From Trebonia sp963843745 (GTDB taxonomy: Bacteria; Actinomycetota; Actinomycetes; Streptosporangiales; Streptosporangiaceae), in contig CAWJLP010000009.1 in the NCBI GenBank assembly GCA_963843745.1, forward strand, positions 1-64,000: a stretch of 64,000 nt of DNA, in the 5' to 3' direction. Both the position numbers and the translations under genes were made by a program. This document shows, one piece after another, positions 25,676 through 35,118 of this stretch (position 1 is its first letter; the number at the start of each line of letters is the position of its first letter). The notes under the pieces were generated by a model. It did not search any database and was not told the origin of the DNA. It saw only the letters and a list, made by a program, of their open reading frames with translations.

Positions 25676-27073
25676 GTGACCTTGCCACGCCCACATGTCG
25701 CGATCCTGGGCGGCGGTCCTGGCGGCTACGAGGCCGCGCTCGTGGCCGCCCAGCTAGGCGCCGAGGTAACCGTCATTGACGAAGACGGCCTCGGCGGCGC
25801 GTGCGTGCTCACCGACTGCGTCCCGAGCAAGACCCTGATCGAGTCCGCGACGACGATGACCTCGCTCGGCCGGTCGGCCTCGCTCGGCCTGCAGCTCGAG
25901 GACGGCCACAACCCGGTGGTCGAAGTGGACGCGCCTGCTCTCTATGCGCGGATCAAGGCGCTCGCCGCCGCCCAGTCGGACGACATCACCCAGCGGGTGG
26001 CCGCCGAAGGCGTCCAGATCATCAGGGCGAGGGGTACGCTGACCGGCCCGCAGACGATCGACGCGGCGGGCACGACCGTGCGCGCCGACGTGGTGCTGAT
26101 CGCGGCGGGCGCGAACCCGCGGGTCCTGCCGGACGCGGTGCCCGACGGGGAGCGCATCCTCACCTGGCGCCAGCTCTACGATCTCCCTGAACTGCCAGAA
26201 GAGCTGATCGTGGTCGGCTCGGGGGTGACCGGCGCCGAGTTCGCCGGCGCCTACCAGGCGCTGGGCTCTCAAGTGACCCTGGTGTCGTCGCGCGACCGGG
26301 TGCTGCCGCACGAGGACAAGGACGCCGCGGTCGTCATCGAGGGCCTGTTCCGGCGGCGCGGCATGAACGTGCTCGGCAGGTCCAGGGCTCAGGCGGTGCA
26401 CCGCAAGGGAGACAGCGTGGTCGTGACGCTGTCCGACGGCCGGACGGTGACCGGCTCGCACTGCCTGCTGACGGTCGGCATGGTGCCGAGCACGGCCGGG
26501 CTCGGCTGCGAGCACGCGGGCGTCACCCTGGACAGCCGCGGCTTCATCGAGGTGGACCGGGTGTCGCGGACGTCGGCGCCCGGCGTGTACGCGGCGGGTG
26601 ACTGCACGGGCGTGCAGATGCTCGCCTCGGTGGCCGCGATGCAGGGCCGGATCGCGATGTGGCACGCGCTGGGCGAGGCGGTGCAGCCCATCAGGCTGAG
26701 CCACGTGGCCGCCACGATCTTCACCGACCCGGAGATCGCGTCGGTCGGCGTCTCGCAGGCGGCCGTGGACCGCGGCGAGGTCCCTGTCCGCGTGGTGAAG
26801 CAGCCGCTGGCGACCAACCCGCGCGCGAAGATGGCGGGGATCCGCGACGGGTTCGTGAAGATTTTCGCCCGCCCGGGCACCGGCATGGTGCTCGGCGGCG
26901 TCGTGGTCGCGCCGCGCGCCAGCGAGCTGATCCTGCCGCTCTCGATCGCGATCGCGCAGAACCTGTCGGTCGACCAGATCGCGCACACGTTCTCCGTCTA
27001 CCCCTCGCTGTCCGGCAGCGTCACGGAAGCGGCCCGCACCGTCATGGAGTTCGGCCCCGACGCGATCGTCTGA
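25676..27073 (+). CDS. FAD-dependent pyridine nucleotide-disulfide oxidoreductase, LpdA/quinone reductase type
   Basis: About 465 residues. FAD-binding ILGGGPGGYEAALVAAQLGA, a CVLTDCVPSK pair replacing the usual GTCxxxGCxPSK redox motif, NAD-binding VVGSGVTGAEFA, the second FAD motif GVYAAGDCTG, and the dimerisation domain to residue 465. The C-terminal His-Glu pair of lipoamide dehydrogenases is absent, as in M. tuberculosis LpdA (Rv3303c), an NAD(P)H quinone reductase, so that role is likelier than a dehydrogenase subunit. GATAAT at 25662-25667 lies 8 bases before the GTG, and no ribosome site is seen, so the transcript is probably leaderless. Confidence 0.88.
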   Translation: MTLPRPHVAILGGGPGGYEAALVAAQLGAEVTVIDEDGLGGACVLTDCVPSKTLIESATTMTSLGRSASLGLQLEDGHNPVVEVDAPALYARIKALAAAQSDDITQRVAAEGVQIIRARGTLTGPQTIDAAGTTVRADVVLIAAGANPRVLPDAVPDGERILTWRQLYDLPELPEELIVVGSGVTGAEFAGAYQALGSQVTLVSSRDRVLPHEDKDAAVVIEGLFRRRGMNVLGRSRAQAVHRKGDSVVVTLSDGRTVTGSHCLLTVGMVPSTAGLGCEHAGVTLDSRGFIEVDRVSRTSAPGVYAAGDCTGVQMLASVAAMQGRIAMWHALGEAVQPIRLSHVAATIFTDPEIASVGVSQAAVDRGEVPVRVVKQPLATNPRAKMAGIRDGFVKIFARPGTGMVLGGVVVAPRASELILPLSIAIAQNLSVDQIAHTFSVYPSLSGSVTEAARTVMEFGPDAIV

Positions 27074-27089
27074 AACCGGGCCCGCCCGG

Positions 27090-28061
27090 TTAGTCCTGAC
27101 GCAGCTCAGCGATGAGATCGCGCAGCACCCCGAAGGCGGGCTTGGGGGAGTAGTCGTCGCGCAGCACCCCGAACCGGTAGAACATGTCGTCCTTCGAGCT
27201 GTTCGCGTCGCGGAGCGTGAACAGCTCCCAGTGGGTGACGTTCAGCTCAGCCCGGAGGTCGTGCACCGCCCGCAACGTCGCCTCAAGCACTCGCGCCTGC
27301 GTGGTCTCAGGCCGGTCCTGGCCGGTCGGCCAGCCGCTCTCGCAGATCCGTACCGGCGTGCTCGCCTGAATGCCGGCGATCGGCAGCGTCTGGTCACGGA
27401 AGGTGCGCAATACCCAGCCCACCACCTCCGCCACCCGCTCCACGCCGACCCGCGGCCCGAACACGTCGACGTACACATCGAGGCCTGCGTAGTCGAGCGC
27501 GGCCGCGAAGTGCGCCTCGCCGAGGTCGCGCACCCGGCGCCAGAAGCCGGCGGGATCGGGAGCGGCCTGAACCGCGGCGGCGAACCCGATCGCCGCGGTC
27601 GCGCCGGTCGCCCGCTTCGCCTCGGCCGCGCTCAGCACGCCACGGACCAGCGCCTCGTCAGCTCGCGGGAACGCGCCGTCGACGCCGCCAGGGACTCCGG
27701 TCAGGTTCGCCTCCCCGGTGACCTGGACGGCGGCGAGCCGGCGGCCGTAGTCGCTGACCACACGGCTGACGAAACGCTCCCAGGCGGCTACGTCGCCTGA
27801 CTTGTCGCGGTAGCAGAGCACCAGGTCGTGCGGCGGCCCTCCGGCTTCCGCGATGCGCCTGACCTGGGCAAGCGCCGTCTTGTTCAGCCACCGGCCGGTC
27901 CAGTTCACGTACCCGCGCGACAGCAGCGGCGGTCCGTCGCCGCCCAGTTCGGCGAGGGCCCGCGCGATGGCCGCGGGATCGTCCCGCCGCCCCCTCGCCA
28001 CCCAGCCGGGCGCCCCGGCCAGGCCGCGCGGGAACACGCCGAACTCGAGGGGAGCAGCCAT
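27090..28061 (-). CDS. Glycosyl-hydrolase-like TIM-barrel protein
   Basis: A 323-residue protein without signal peptide. Features of a clan-A glycosidase can be seen: VTGEANLTG about residue 115 (possible acid/base Glu after strand 4), a DYAGLDVYVDVFGP strand, and RICESGWPTG about residue 238 (possible nucleophile Glu, with the ESGWP look of GH17-like enzymes), then THWELFTLRDAN. I infer a glycosidase fold but not a substrate; a non-catalytic relative is possible. It is convergent with the flavoprotein gene and lies 16 bases downstream of the kinase-like gene on the same strand. Confidence 0.55.
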   Translation of the reverse strand: MAAPLEFGVFPRGLAGAPGWVARGRRDDPAAIARALAELGGDGPPLLSRGYVNWTGRWLNKTALAQVRRIAEAGGPPHDLVLCYRDKSGDVAAWERFVSRVVSDYGRRLAAVQVTGEANLTGVPGGVDGAFPRADEALVRGVLSAAEAKRATGATAAIGFAAAVQAAPDPAGFWRRVRDLGEAHFAAALDYAGLDVYVDVFGPRVGVERVAEVVGWVLRTFRDQTLPIAGIQASTPVRICESGWPTGQDRPETTQARVLEATLRAVHDLRAELNVTHWELFTLRDANSSKDDMFYRFGVLRDDYSPKPAFGVLRDLIAELRQD

Positions 28062-28077
28062 GCCGGCGAGTGTACGG

Positions 28078-28695
28078 CTACCCCGTCCTGAGGACCACGT
28101 CCGCGCGTTCCTGCGTCCGCTCGCGGGCGAGCATCGCCTCCTCTTGCGCGGCCCACATGTCCCAGTAGGGCGCGAACGTCTCTCCGTCGCGACCGAGAGC
28201 CCGCTGCTTCCTGACCGCCGTCGGCGCCTCCAGCCACACCAGCAGGCTCTCGAAGGCGGCCGCCCGCCGCGCCCCGGCGCCGACCCCCTCTACGATCAGC
28301 ACCGCAGGCGGTTCGAGGACAACCGGCTCGCCCCACGTGCGCGCCACCCAGTCGTACCGCGGCACCCGCACCGTCCGTCCCGCGGCGAGCGGCTCAAGCA
28401 CCTCGGAAACAAGCACCCCGATCCCCCGATCGAGCCCGTCCCACCCGCCATAGAAATCCTCAAGCGACACCACCGCCGCGCCTAGCTCAGCGGACAATTC
28501 CGCCGCGAGCCGAGTCTTCCCCGCCCCGGACCGCCCGTCGATGGCCAGCACACGAGTCCGCCCCGCTCGCGCCGGCGCGCCCTGCAGCGCCGGCTGGATC
28601 TCCGCACTGCCCACGCCGCTCACCGCCCGGACCTCCCCAGCCCCGCTGGCACCCGCGCGCGGCGCGACCCCGACTTCCCCCGCTCCACTGGCCAC
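28078..28695 (-). CDS. Uridine kinase-like P-loop protein
   Basis: Up to 205 residues. The P-loop VLAIDGRSGAGKT (about 49-61) is followed by VVSLEDFYGGWDGL and the RVPRYDWVARTW/ VLIVEGVGAGAR elements typical of uridine/pantothenate kinase-like NTPases; LVWLEAPTAVRKQRALGRDG is the lid-like part. It likely phosphorylates a nucleoside or small molecule, but the substrate cannot be told. The first ~45 residues are Ala/Gly-rich and may not be translated; a start nearer the P-loop is possible. Same strand and 16 bases upstream of the glycosidase-like gene. Confidence 0.7.
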   Translation of the reverse strand: MASGAGEVGVAPRAGASGAGEVRAVSGVGSAEIQPALQGAPARAGRTRVLAIDGRSGAGKTRLAAELSAELGAAVVSLEDFYGGWDGLDRGIGVLVSEVLEPLAAGRTVRVPRYDWVARTWGEPVVLEPPAVLIVEGVGAGARRAAAFESLLVWLEAPTAVRKQRALGRDGETFAPYWDMWAAQEEAMLARERTQERADVVLRTG

Positions 28696-28737
28696 ACCTG
28701 CTCACCGCCGCCGAACGCGTTTTTGGCGAACAGCACT

Positions 28738-29106
28738 TTAGTGGGTGGGGTGGCCGAGGTCGGGGTCGTTGGGGACCGGCAGGCCGTGCTGCTTCAGCCG
28801 GGCGGCGCGCACGTCGTCGGCGCTGATCAGGACCGTGCCGATGCTGGCGATCAGCGCGAACCCCGGGACCGCGACGCGGAGCCAGACCGGGCCGGGCAGG
28901 AACGCGAGCCCGATGCAGATCGGCACCATGAGCACGAGGAGCCGCCTGACCGTGCGGCCGCGCCAGCCAGCGTCGGTGAGCTCGTGCCGTACCCACTCCC
29001 GGTTCTCGGCCGGCAGCCGGAAACCCACGGCGAATAGCAGCCAGCGGCCGATGCTCGGGTCTCCCGGCAGCCGAGGCACGACGCTCAGTCCCTTCGGGTA
29101 TGTCAT
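28738..29106 (-). CDS. DUF5313-like small membrane protein
   Basis: A 122-residue protein with two central hydrophobic segments (LLVLMVPICIGLAFLPGPV and LRVAVPGFALIASIGTVLI) between a basic N-terminal region (AENREWVRHELTD) and a C-terminal soluble tail. This matches an actinobacterial family of unknown function (DUF5313). Its ATG shares one base with the TGA of the upstream carboxylase gene (TGATG), so it is translationally coupled to it. Confidence 0.65.
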   Translation of the reverse strand: MTYPKGLSVVPRLPGDPSIGRWLLFAVGFRLPAENREWVRHELTDAGWRGRTVRRLLVLMVPICIGLAFLPGPVWLRVAVPGFALIASIGTVLISADDVRAARLKQHGLPVPNDPDLGHPTH

Positions 29107-30872
29107 CAGTCCTTGATCTGGCAGATCTCGGTGTCGGCCGCGACGGTCTGGCCGACTTCGACGGCCAGGCCGGTGATCGTCCCGTCCTTGTGCGCGGTCA
29201 GCGGCTGTTCCATCTTCATCGCTTCCAGTATCACCACCGCGTCGCCCGCCTTCACGACGCTCCCCTCCGCCGCGACGATCTTCACGATCGTGCCCTGCAT
29301 CGGGGTGATCAGGGCGTCGCCGCCCCCGCCCGCGCTGCCACCGCCCCTGGTGCGGCGGGAGCTGGAGCGGGAACCACGGGCCCGTTCAGGAGAGGGGGAC
29401 GAGGTACCGGACGCGGCCGGCACGCTCAAGGCGCCGGGCAGCACGACCTCGAGCCTCTTGCCGCCGACCTCGACCGTCAGCCGCTCGCGGGCGGGTGCGT
29501 CGGCGGGCGGGGCGATCGGCTGAGGTTCGAGCTCCGCGGCGAACTCGGTCTCGATCCAGCGGGTGTGCACGTCGAAGTGGTCGCCGGCGAACGCCGGGTC
29601 GTCGACAACGGCCCGGTGGAAGGGCAGCACGGTGGGCATGCCGCCCACGGTGAACTCGGCGAGCGCGCGGCGCGAGCGCTCCAGCGCCTGGGTACGGGAC
29701 GCGCCCGTGACGATCAGCTTGCCGATCAGCGAGTCGAACGCCTGGGGCACCGTCATGCCGGCGGTGTACCCGGCGTCCAGCCGCACGCCCGGGCCGGACG
29801 GCGGGTTCCACTCGGTGATCGTGCCTGGCGCGGGGAGGAAGTTCCGCGCGGGGTCCTCGGCGTTGATCCTGAACTCGATCGAGTGGCCGCGGGCCGGCGG
29901 GTCGTCGTAGCCGAGCGGCTCGCCCTCGGCGATGCGGAACATCTCGCGGACCAGGTCGAGGCCGGTGACCTCTTCAGAGACCGGGTGCTCGACCTGGAGC
30001 CTGGTGTTCACCTCGAGAAAGCTGATGGCGCCGTCGGCGGCGACGAGGAACTCGCAGGTGCCCGCGCCGACGTAGCCCGCCTCGCGGAGGATCGCCTTCG
30101 ACGCGTCGTACAGCTGCTTTTGCTGCGCGTCGGACAGGAAGGGGGCCGGCGCCTCTTCGACCAGCTTCTGGTGCCTGCGCTGCAGCGAGCAGTCCCTGGT
30201 GGAGACCACCACGACGTTACCGTGGGCGTCCGCCAGGCACTGGGTCTCCACGTGCCGCGGCCGGTCCAGGTACCGCTCGGCGAAGCACTCCCCGTTTCCG
30301 AAGGCGGCGGTCGCCTCGCGGACCGCGGACTCGTACTGCTCGCCGATCTCGTCCATCGTGCGGGCGATCTTGAGCCCGCGGCCGCCGCCGCCGAAGGCGG
30401 CCTTGATCGCCACCGGCAGCCCGTACTCGCGGGCGAAATCCACGATTTCTTCCGTTGACTGGACGGGGCCGTCCGTGCCGGGCGCGAGCGGCGCGCCGAC
30501 GTGCCTGGCGATGTCCCTGGCCTTGACCTTGTCGCCGAGCGCCTTGATCGCCTCCGGCGGGGGCCCGATCCAGGTCAGGCCCGCGTCGGCGACCGCCGTG
30601 GCGAAGGCGGCGTTCTCGGCGAGGAAGCCGTAGCCGGGGTGCACGGCGTCCGCGCCGGCCGTGGTCGCGATGTCGATGATCTTGCCGATGTCCAGGTATG
30701 TCTGCGCTGGCGTGCTGCCGTCGAGCGCGTACGCCTCGTCGGCGACCATGACGTGCAGGGCGTCGAGGTCTTGGTCGGCGTAGACGGCCACGCTGGCCAG
30801 GCCTGCGTCCCGGCAGGCGCGTGCCACCCGGACCGCGATCTCGCCGCGGTTCGCGATCAGAACTTTGCGCAA
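29106..30872 (-). CDS. accA: Acyl-CoA carboxylase alpha subunit (biotin carboxylase plus biotin carrier)
   Basis: A 588-residue fused BC-BCCP protein of the acetyl/propionyl-CoA carboxylase type. The biotin carboxylase part (1-445) opens KVLIANRGEIAVRV, has the ATP loop GGGGRGLKIA, CSLQRRHQKLVEEAP and EVNTRLQVEHPVSEEVTG. A Ser/Gly/Arg-rich linker (about 485-515) leads to the biotinyl domain with EAMKMEQ, the biotinylated Lys near residue 551. It carboxylates biotin for transfer to acetyl- or propionyl-CoA. The beta subunit (carboxyltransferase) is not in this window. ATG at 30872. Confidence 0.95.
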   Translation of the reverse strand: MRKVLIANRGEIAVRVARACRDAGLASVAVYADQDLDALHVMVADEAYALDGSTPAQTYLDIGKIIDIATTAGADAVHPGYGFLAENAAFATAVADAGLTWIGPPPEAIKALGDKVKARDIARHVGAPLAPGTDGPVQSTEEIVDFAREYGLPVAIKAAFGGGGRGLKIARTMDEIGEQYESAVREATAAFGNGECFAERYLDRPRHVETQCLADAHGNVVVVSTRDCSLQRRHQKLVEEAPAPFLSDAQQKQLYDASKAILREAGYVGAGTCEFLVAADGAISFLEVNTRLQVEHPVSEEVTGLDLVREMFRIAEGEPLGYDDPPARGHSIEFRINAEDPARNFLPAPGTITEWNPPSGPGVRLDAGYTAGMTVPQAFDSLIGKLIVTGASRTQALERSRRALAEFTVGGMPTVLPFHRAVVDDPAFAGDHFDVHTRWIETEFAAELEPQPIAPPADAPARERLTVEVGGKRLEVVLPGALSVPAASGTSSPSPERARGSRSSSRRTRGGGSAGGGGDALITPMQGTIVKIVAAEGSVVKAGDAVVILEAMKMEQPLTAHKDGTITGLAVEVGQTVAADTEICQIKD

Positions 30873-30933
30873 TTTCGCCTCAGGGAACTGATGGGGAGGT
30901 TCGTCGTAGCTGGGGCGAGTCTAGATCAGTACT

Positions 30934-31857
30934 GTGTATGGCGTGCTGATGTGGGTGCCCGCGGAGTGGGTCGCGGCCGGTATGACGGGGTTGCCGGGCA
31001 CGGACGTCGAGATCGTCCACGTCGAGGACGGGGCGCCGCCGCCGGCGAGCGTGGCGGACGTCGAATTCTACGTGCCGAGCTTCTTCCCGACCGTCGCGAG
31101 CGGCGAGGTGATGCGGCTGATGAAGCGGCTGCGCGTGGTGCAGACGCTGACCGCGGGCGTCGACCGGCTGCAGCCGTACGTGCCCGACGGGGCGGTGCTC
31201 TGCAACGCGCGCGGCGCGCACGACGCCGCGACCGCGGAATGGACGGTGGCGGCCATGCTCGGGGCGCTGCGGGAGTTCCCGCTGTTCGCCAGGGAGCAGG
31301 CGGCGAGCCGGTGGACCTACCAGCCCACGGACCAGCTGGCCGAGAAGACGGTGCTGATCGTCGGGTACGGCTCGATCGGCGCGGCGGTGGAGCGGCGGCT
31401 CGCCGGGTTCGAGGTGAGCGTGCTGCGCGTGGCGCGCGGTCCCCGAGCCGGGGTGGCCGGCCTCACGGAGCTGCCCGCGCTGCTGCCCGCGGCCGACGTG
31501 GTGGTGCTGCTGGTGCCCTTCACGCCGGAGACCAAGGGCATGGTGGACGCCGGTTTCCTGAGCCGGATGAAGGACGGCGCGCTGCTGGTCAACGCCGCCA
31601 GGGGCGCGGTCGTGGACACCGCGGCGCTGTGCGCGGAGGTGGTGGCCGGCCGGCTGCGGGCCGCGCTCGACGTGACCGATCCCGAGCCGCTGCCGCCTTC
31701 GCATGAGCTGTGGACGCTGCCCGGGGCGTTCATCACCCCGCACGTGGCGGCGTCGACGCCGGTGTCGCAGCAGCGGGTGGTCCGGCTCGCGCGGGAACAG
31801 GCCGAGGCGTACCTGCGAGGCGATCCGCTGCGGAATGTGATCACCGGCACATATTGA
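30934..31857 (+). CDS. D-2-hydroxyacid dehydrogenase
   Basis: A 307-residue NAD-dependent dehydrogenase. The nucleotide-binding GYGSIGAAVERRLAGF is near residues 148-163, the catalytic Arg/Glu/His set is seen in VNAARGAVVDT, in the DPEPLPPSHELW region and in FITPHVAAST. The first domain is shorter than in SerA, and no ACT domain is present, so it is not phosphoglycerate dehydrogenase; glyoxylate/hydroxypyruvate or 2-hydroxyisocaproate-type substrates are likelier. GTG at 30934, divergent from accA with 61 bases between them. Confidence 0.85.
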   Translation: MYGVLMWVPAEWVAAGMTGLPGTDVEIVHVEDGAPPPASVADVEFYVPSFFPTVASGEVMRLMKRLRVVQTLTAGVDRLQPYVPDGAVLCNARGAHDAATAEWTVAAMLGALREFPLFAREQAASRWTYQPTDQLAEKTVLIVGYGSIGAAVERRLAGFEVSVLRVARGPRAGVAGLTELPALLPAADVVVLLVPFTPETKGMVDAGFLSRMKDGALLVNAARGAVVDTAALCAEVVAGRLRAALDVTDPEPLPPSHELWTLPGAFITPHVAASTPVSQQRVVRLAREQAEAYLRGDPLRNVITGTY

Positions 31858-32185
31858 CGGCGGTCGTCCCAGGATCTTCGCAGGACGCGAGCCCATCGAG
31901 GCTCTTGTGACCGGACTTGTCTCCCGGTGGACGCCCTTCCTCAACCGAAGCGTGATCTCGGGTACGTAGAGTAATGGCTAAGGCCGGATCGCCGGACCGC
32001 TCCCTAGGGCGGCGAGACCGGCTATCGGCGGGTGCCGCGGGACGCTCGTCAACGGTCACGGGTCGTTGCAGATCCGTTACCGAATTCTCAGCGAATGACC
32101 ATACCGGGACACCACGCTACGCGTTTAGCGGGAACCGGTCACGGAAGGAGTTCCGGTTGCACCCAACGGGCAGGGGGGGCAGACA
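31858..32185. other. Intergenic region before the GGDEF-EAL gene
   Basis: About 330 bases without a convincing gene. It holds TAGAGT at 31966-31971 as a possible -10, and AACCGG...CCGGTT inverted repeats around 32131-32157 just before the ribosome site. An open frame starting at ATG 31974 and ending at 32189 overlaps the next GTG start, but its third-position composition is not coding-like. I looked for a c-di-GMP riboswitch core and could not fit one. Confidence 0.4.
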
Positions 32186-34984
32186 GTGAGCATTGTCGCC
32201 ATGCTCGCCGCGGCCGGAGCTGTCGTCGGTCTCTGGGTGGGCGCGACGCGGCACACTGGCTCCGTGGCCAGGGGCTACCGGTGGCTGGGCGGCGCCGCCT
32301 TGTTCTGGTGTGCCGGGCTGATCGTGGACACGGTCGTCGCCGGATCGGTGAGTTCCTCGGGGGAGCCGCTCGGGCTGGCCGACGTGGCGCCGCTGCTCGG
32401 GCTGGCGGCCGCCGCGACCGGCATCATGGTGCTGGCTTCACCGTCGCCATCGCAGCGCGCCGCGCAGGAGGGGAAGCATCCGGAGCACGGCACGTCAGGG
32501 TCGGTGCTGCCCGGTCTCGCCGACGGGTACGTGATGGCAGTCGCCCTGCTCGTCATCGGCTGGGTGGTGGCGTTCGGCGCGGAGTTCCACCGCTCCGGTG
32601 AGCGGCCGTCGAGCTTCCTGCTCGACCTGCTGCACCCGCTCGCGGACCTCGCGGTGCTTGGCGCGCTGCTGCCCGTGCTGACCGTGGCGTGGCGCCGCGT
32701 GCTCGTGCCGTACCTCGCGCTGCTCATGCTCACCGTCGCGGACTCCCTCGGCGTCGGCGCCAGGATCTCCGGCGGGCACGAGGGCATCCTCGAGCAGCTC
32801 GCCATGATCCTGGCGGCCTGCCTGCTCGGTATCGCGCCCTGGGTGCCGACGATCGCCGCCCGGCTGGGACTGCCGGTCTGGCGCAGCGACGAGGACCCGC
32901 CGGTCGGTCAGGGCGGCGGTTCACCCGGGGCCCGGGGAGCACCAGGCGCGACGCTCACGAGCGGTGGCGCCGCGACGATCGTGGCGGCGGCGGCCGTGGT
33001 GGTCGCCGCGTTCGTCGTCATCGTGAACGGCCTGGCCAGCGCACCGGCCACCGGCCTGGCACTGGTCATCGCCGGGGGCGCGGCCGTGCTCGTGGTCGGG
33101 ATACGAACCTTCATGCTGGTCAGGGAGAACAGCGTCGCGGTGCGGATGTGGCGGGACTCAGCCGACAGCCTGCGCGACCTGGCGGACCGGACCGGCGACA
33201 TGGTGCTGATCTGCGACCTCGACGGGACGATCAGCTACGCGAGCCCGGCCGCGAGCGGCTTCAGCTACCCGCCGGAGGCGCTGGTCGGCAAGGATCTCGT
33301 GGAGTTCGTCCACCCGGAGGACGTCGCGGCGACCCGGGCTGCGATCCAGCAGGTCCTCGTCCTCGCGGAGAGCGCGGCCATGGGGGACAGCGCCGAGCCT
33401 GGCGCCGCGGGCGATACGGGCCGCTTCTCCTGCCGGGTGCGCGCCGCGGACGGGACCTGGCGGCACGTCGAATGCGCCGTGCTCATGTACCGGCGGCCCG
33501 GCGAGCCCGCGCAGATGCTGGTGACGGCCAGGGACGTCAGCGACGAGGTCGCGCTGCGCCAGCAGGTGACCCACCTGACGTTTCACGACGGGCTGACCGG
33601 CCTGCCGAACCGCGCCTACGTGGAGGAGCGCGCGCGGGAGGCGCTCGCGGTGCGGGAGGGCGGCATCCCCGACGACGCCGACGCCACCGGTGCCGAGCGC
33701 AGGAGCCGCCGGGCGGGTGTCATATTCCTCGACCTCGACGGTTTCACCGCGGTCAACGACCTGGTGGGGCACGGCGCGGGCGATCTGGTGATCGCGCAGG
33801 CGGCGCGGCGGCTGCGGGCGGTCGTGCCAGCCCAGGAGACCGTCGCGCGGTGGGGCGGCGACGAGTTCGCGGTGCTCGTGGAGAACGCGACGGCAACCGA
33901 GGAGATCGTCGAGCTCGCCGAACGGCTGGCCGGCACCATCGCGGGGGAGCCGTTCCGGGTCGCCGACAGGGAGATCGGGCTGACCGCGAGCGTCGGCGTC
34001 GCGCTGGCCGACGAGACCCGGCCGGGCCTGGTGCTGCGCAACGCGGACGTGGCCATGGCCAGGGCCAAGGACACCGGCGGCGGCCGGGTCGAGGTCTACG
34101 CGGCGCACATGCACGCGGACGTGGTCCGGCGCCTCGACATGGCCAGCGACCTGCAGCGCGCGATCGCGCGGGAAGAGCTGACCTTGCAGTACCAGCCGAT
34201 CGTGGAGCTGGCTACCGCACGGGTCACCAGCGCGGAGGCGCTGGTCCGCTGGTGGCGCGGGGACGAGGCGGTGCCGCCACGGGCCTTCCTCGCTGTGGCG
34301 GAGGATTCGGGGCTGATCGTCCAGCTCGGCGAGTGGGTGCTGCGCAAGGCGTGCGCGCAGGGTGCTGCCTGGCGGGCGGCGTCCTGGGACGTCGGAGTCT
34401 CGGTGAACGTCTCGCTGCGCCAGCTCAACGCGCCGCAGTTCCCCGCTCAGGTGGCCGCCGCGCTCGCGGAGAGCAACCTGCCGCCTGGCGCGCTCACCAT
34501 CGAGATAGGCGAGCGGATGCTGGTGGAGGACGCCGGGCTTGTCGCGGACCGGCTGGCCGAGCTGCGCGACCTGGGCGTCAAGCTGGCCATCGACGACTTC
34601 GGAATCGGCTATGCCTCGCTGGCTCACCTGCGCCAGCTGCCGGTGGACATCATCAAGATCGACCCGTCGTTCGTCGCCGGCCTCGGCCAGGACCCGGCTC
34701 TGGCGCTGCTCACGAGGACCATCGTCCAGGTCGGCAGGGACCTCGGGATGCAGGTGGTAGCCGAAGGGATCGAGCAGCCCCGCCAGCTCGCCGAGCTGCG
34801 GGAGGTGGGCTGCGGGTACGGCCAGGGCTTCCTGATCGCCAGGCCGATGGCTGCCTCGGGTGTCGACGCGCTGATCCGCACCGCGGGCGGCGCACCCGCC
34901 GCGCAAGCTCCGCCAGAGACCGCCAGGGCGGCCGCCGCGACGGACGTCACCGGCACGACCAAGCCGGGCGTCCCCGCCGTGTAG
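32186..34984 (+). CDS. Membrane-bound PAS-GGDEF-EAL protein (c-di-GMP turnover)
   Basis: A 932-residue protein: 7-9 hydrophobic segments in the first ~300 residues, a PAS domain (about 324-450, LICDLDGTISYASPAASGFS), a GGDEF domain with the intact signature RWGGDEFAVL near residue 557, and an EAL domain with AEALVRW near 682 and the conserved late motifs AIDDFGIGYASL and IKIDPSFV. Both catalytic signatures look intact, so it could make and/or degrade c-di-GMP; in many such proteins only one activity remains. GTG at 32186 with an AGGGGGG ribosome site. In Streptomyces c-di-GMP controls development through BldD, a plausible context here. Confidence 0.92.
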   Translation: MSIVAMLAAAGAVVGLWVGATRHTGSVARGYRWLGGAALFWCAGLIVDTVVAGSVSSSGEPLGLADVAPLLGLAAAATGIMVLASPSPSQRAAQEGKHPEHGTSGSVLPGLADGYVMAVALLVIGWVVAFGAEFHRSGERPSSFLLDLLHPLADLAVLGALLPVLTVAWRRVLVPYLALLMLTVADSLGVGARISGGHEGILEQLAMILAACLLGIAPWVPTIAARLGLPVWRSDEDPPVGQGGGSPGARGAPGATLTSGGAATIVAAAAVVVAAFVVIVNGLASAPATGLALVIAGGAAVLVVGIRTFMLVRENSVAVRMWRDSADSLRDLADRTGDMVLICDLDGTISYASPAASGFSYPPEALVGKDLVEFVHPEDVAATRAAIQQVLVLAESAAMGDSAEPGAAGDTGRFSCRVRAADGTWRHVECAVLMYRRPGEPAQMLVTARDVSDEVALRQQVTHLTFHDGLTGLPNRAYVEERAREALAVREGGIPDDADATGAERRSRRAGVIFLDLDGFTAVNDLVGHGAGDLVIAQAARRLRAVVPAQETVARWGGDEFAVLVENATATEEIVELAERLAGTIAGEPFRVADREIGLTASVGVALADETRPGLVLRNADVAMARAKDTGGGRVEVYAAHMHADVVRRLDMASDLQRAIAREELTLQYQPIVELATARVTSAEALVRWWRGDEAVPPRAFLAVAEDSGLIVQLGEWVLRKACAQGAAWRAASWDVGVSVNVSLRQLNAPQFPAQVAAALAESNLPPGALTIEIGERMLVEDAGLVADRLAELRDLGVKLAIDDFGIGYASLAHLRQLPVDIIKIDPSFVAGLGQDPALALLTRTIVQVGRDLGMQVVAEGIEQPRQLAELREVGCGYGQGFLIARPMAASGVDALIRTAGGAPAAQAPPETARAAAATDVTGTTKPGVPAV

Positions 34985-35070
34985 CGGATTTCCGGACACG
35001 GTGTCTCGGATAGTGAGATGGCGGCGGTGATAATTTGACGTGGAGCCGTGTCGTAGGTGAGGGTGGACCC

Positions 35071-35118
35071 GTGAAGCGGAACTACATCCTCGTACTTGGC
35101 TGGCGCGCAGCAAGCTGA
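35071..35118 (+). CDS. ilvL: Branched-chain amino acid leader peptide (ilv leader)
   Basis: A 15-residue ORF, MKRNYILVLGWRAAS, starting with GTG and preceded by GGTGAGGGTGG. It has Ile-Leu-Val-Leu in a row, the regulatory codons of an ilvB attenuator. Its 3' end runs into the first arm of the antiterminator hairpin, and a strong terminator follows 20 bases after its stop. By analogy with actinobacterial ilvB leaders, stalling at these codons under amino acid shortage would favour readthrough into ilvB. Too short to be called by similarity alone; the context makes it convincing. Confidence 0.85.
   Translation: MKRNYILVLGWRAAS

Noticed and set aside
31900..32100. c-di-GMP riboswitch before the GGDEF-EAL gene
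   Set aside because: The conserved GEMM core could not be aligned; only loose GC helices were seen.
31974..32189. 71-codon open frame ending in a 4-base overlap with the GGDEF-EAL start
   Set aside because: The overlap is tempting, but codon third positions are not biased to G/C and the translation is low-complexity Arg/Ser; I treat it as leader sequence.
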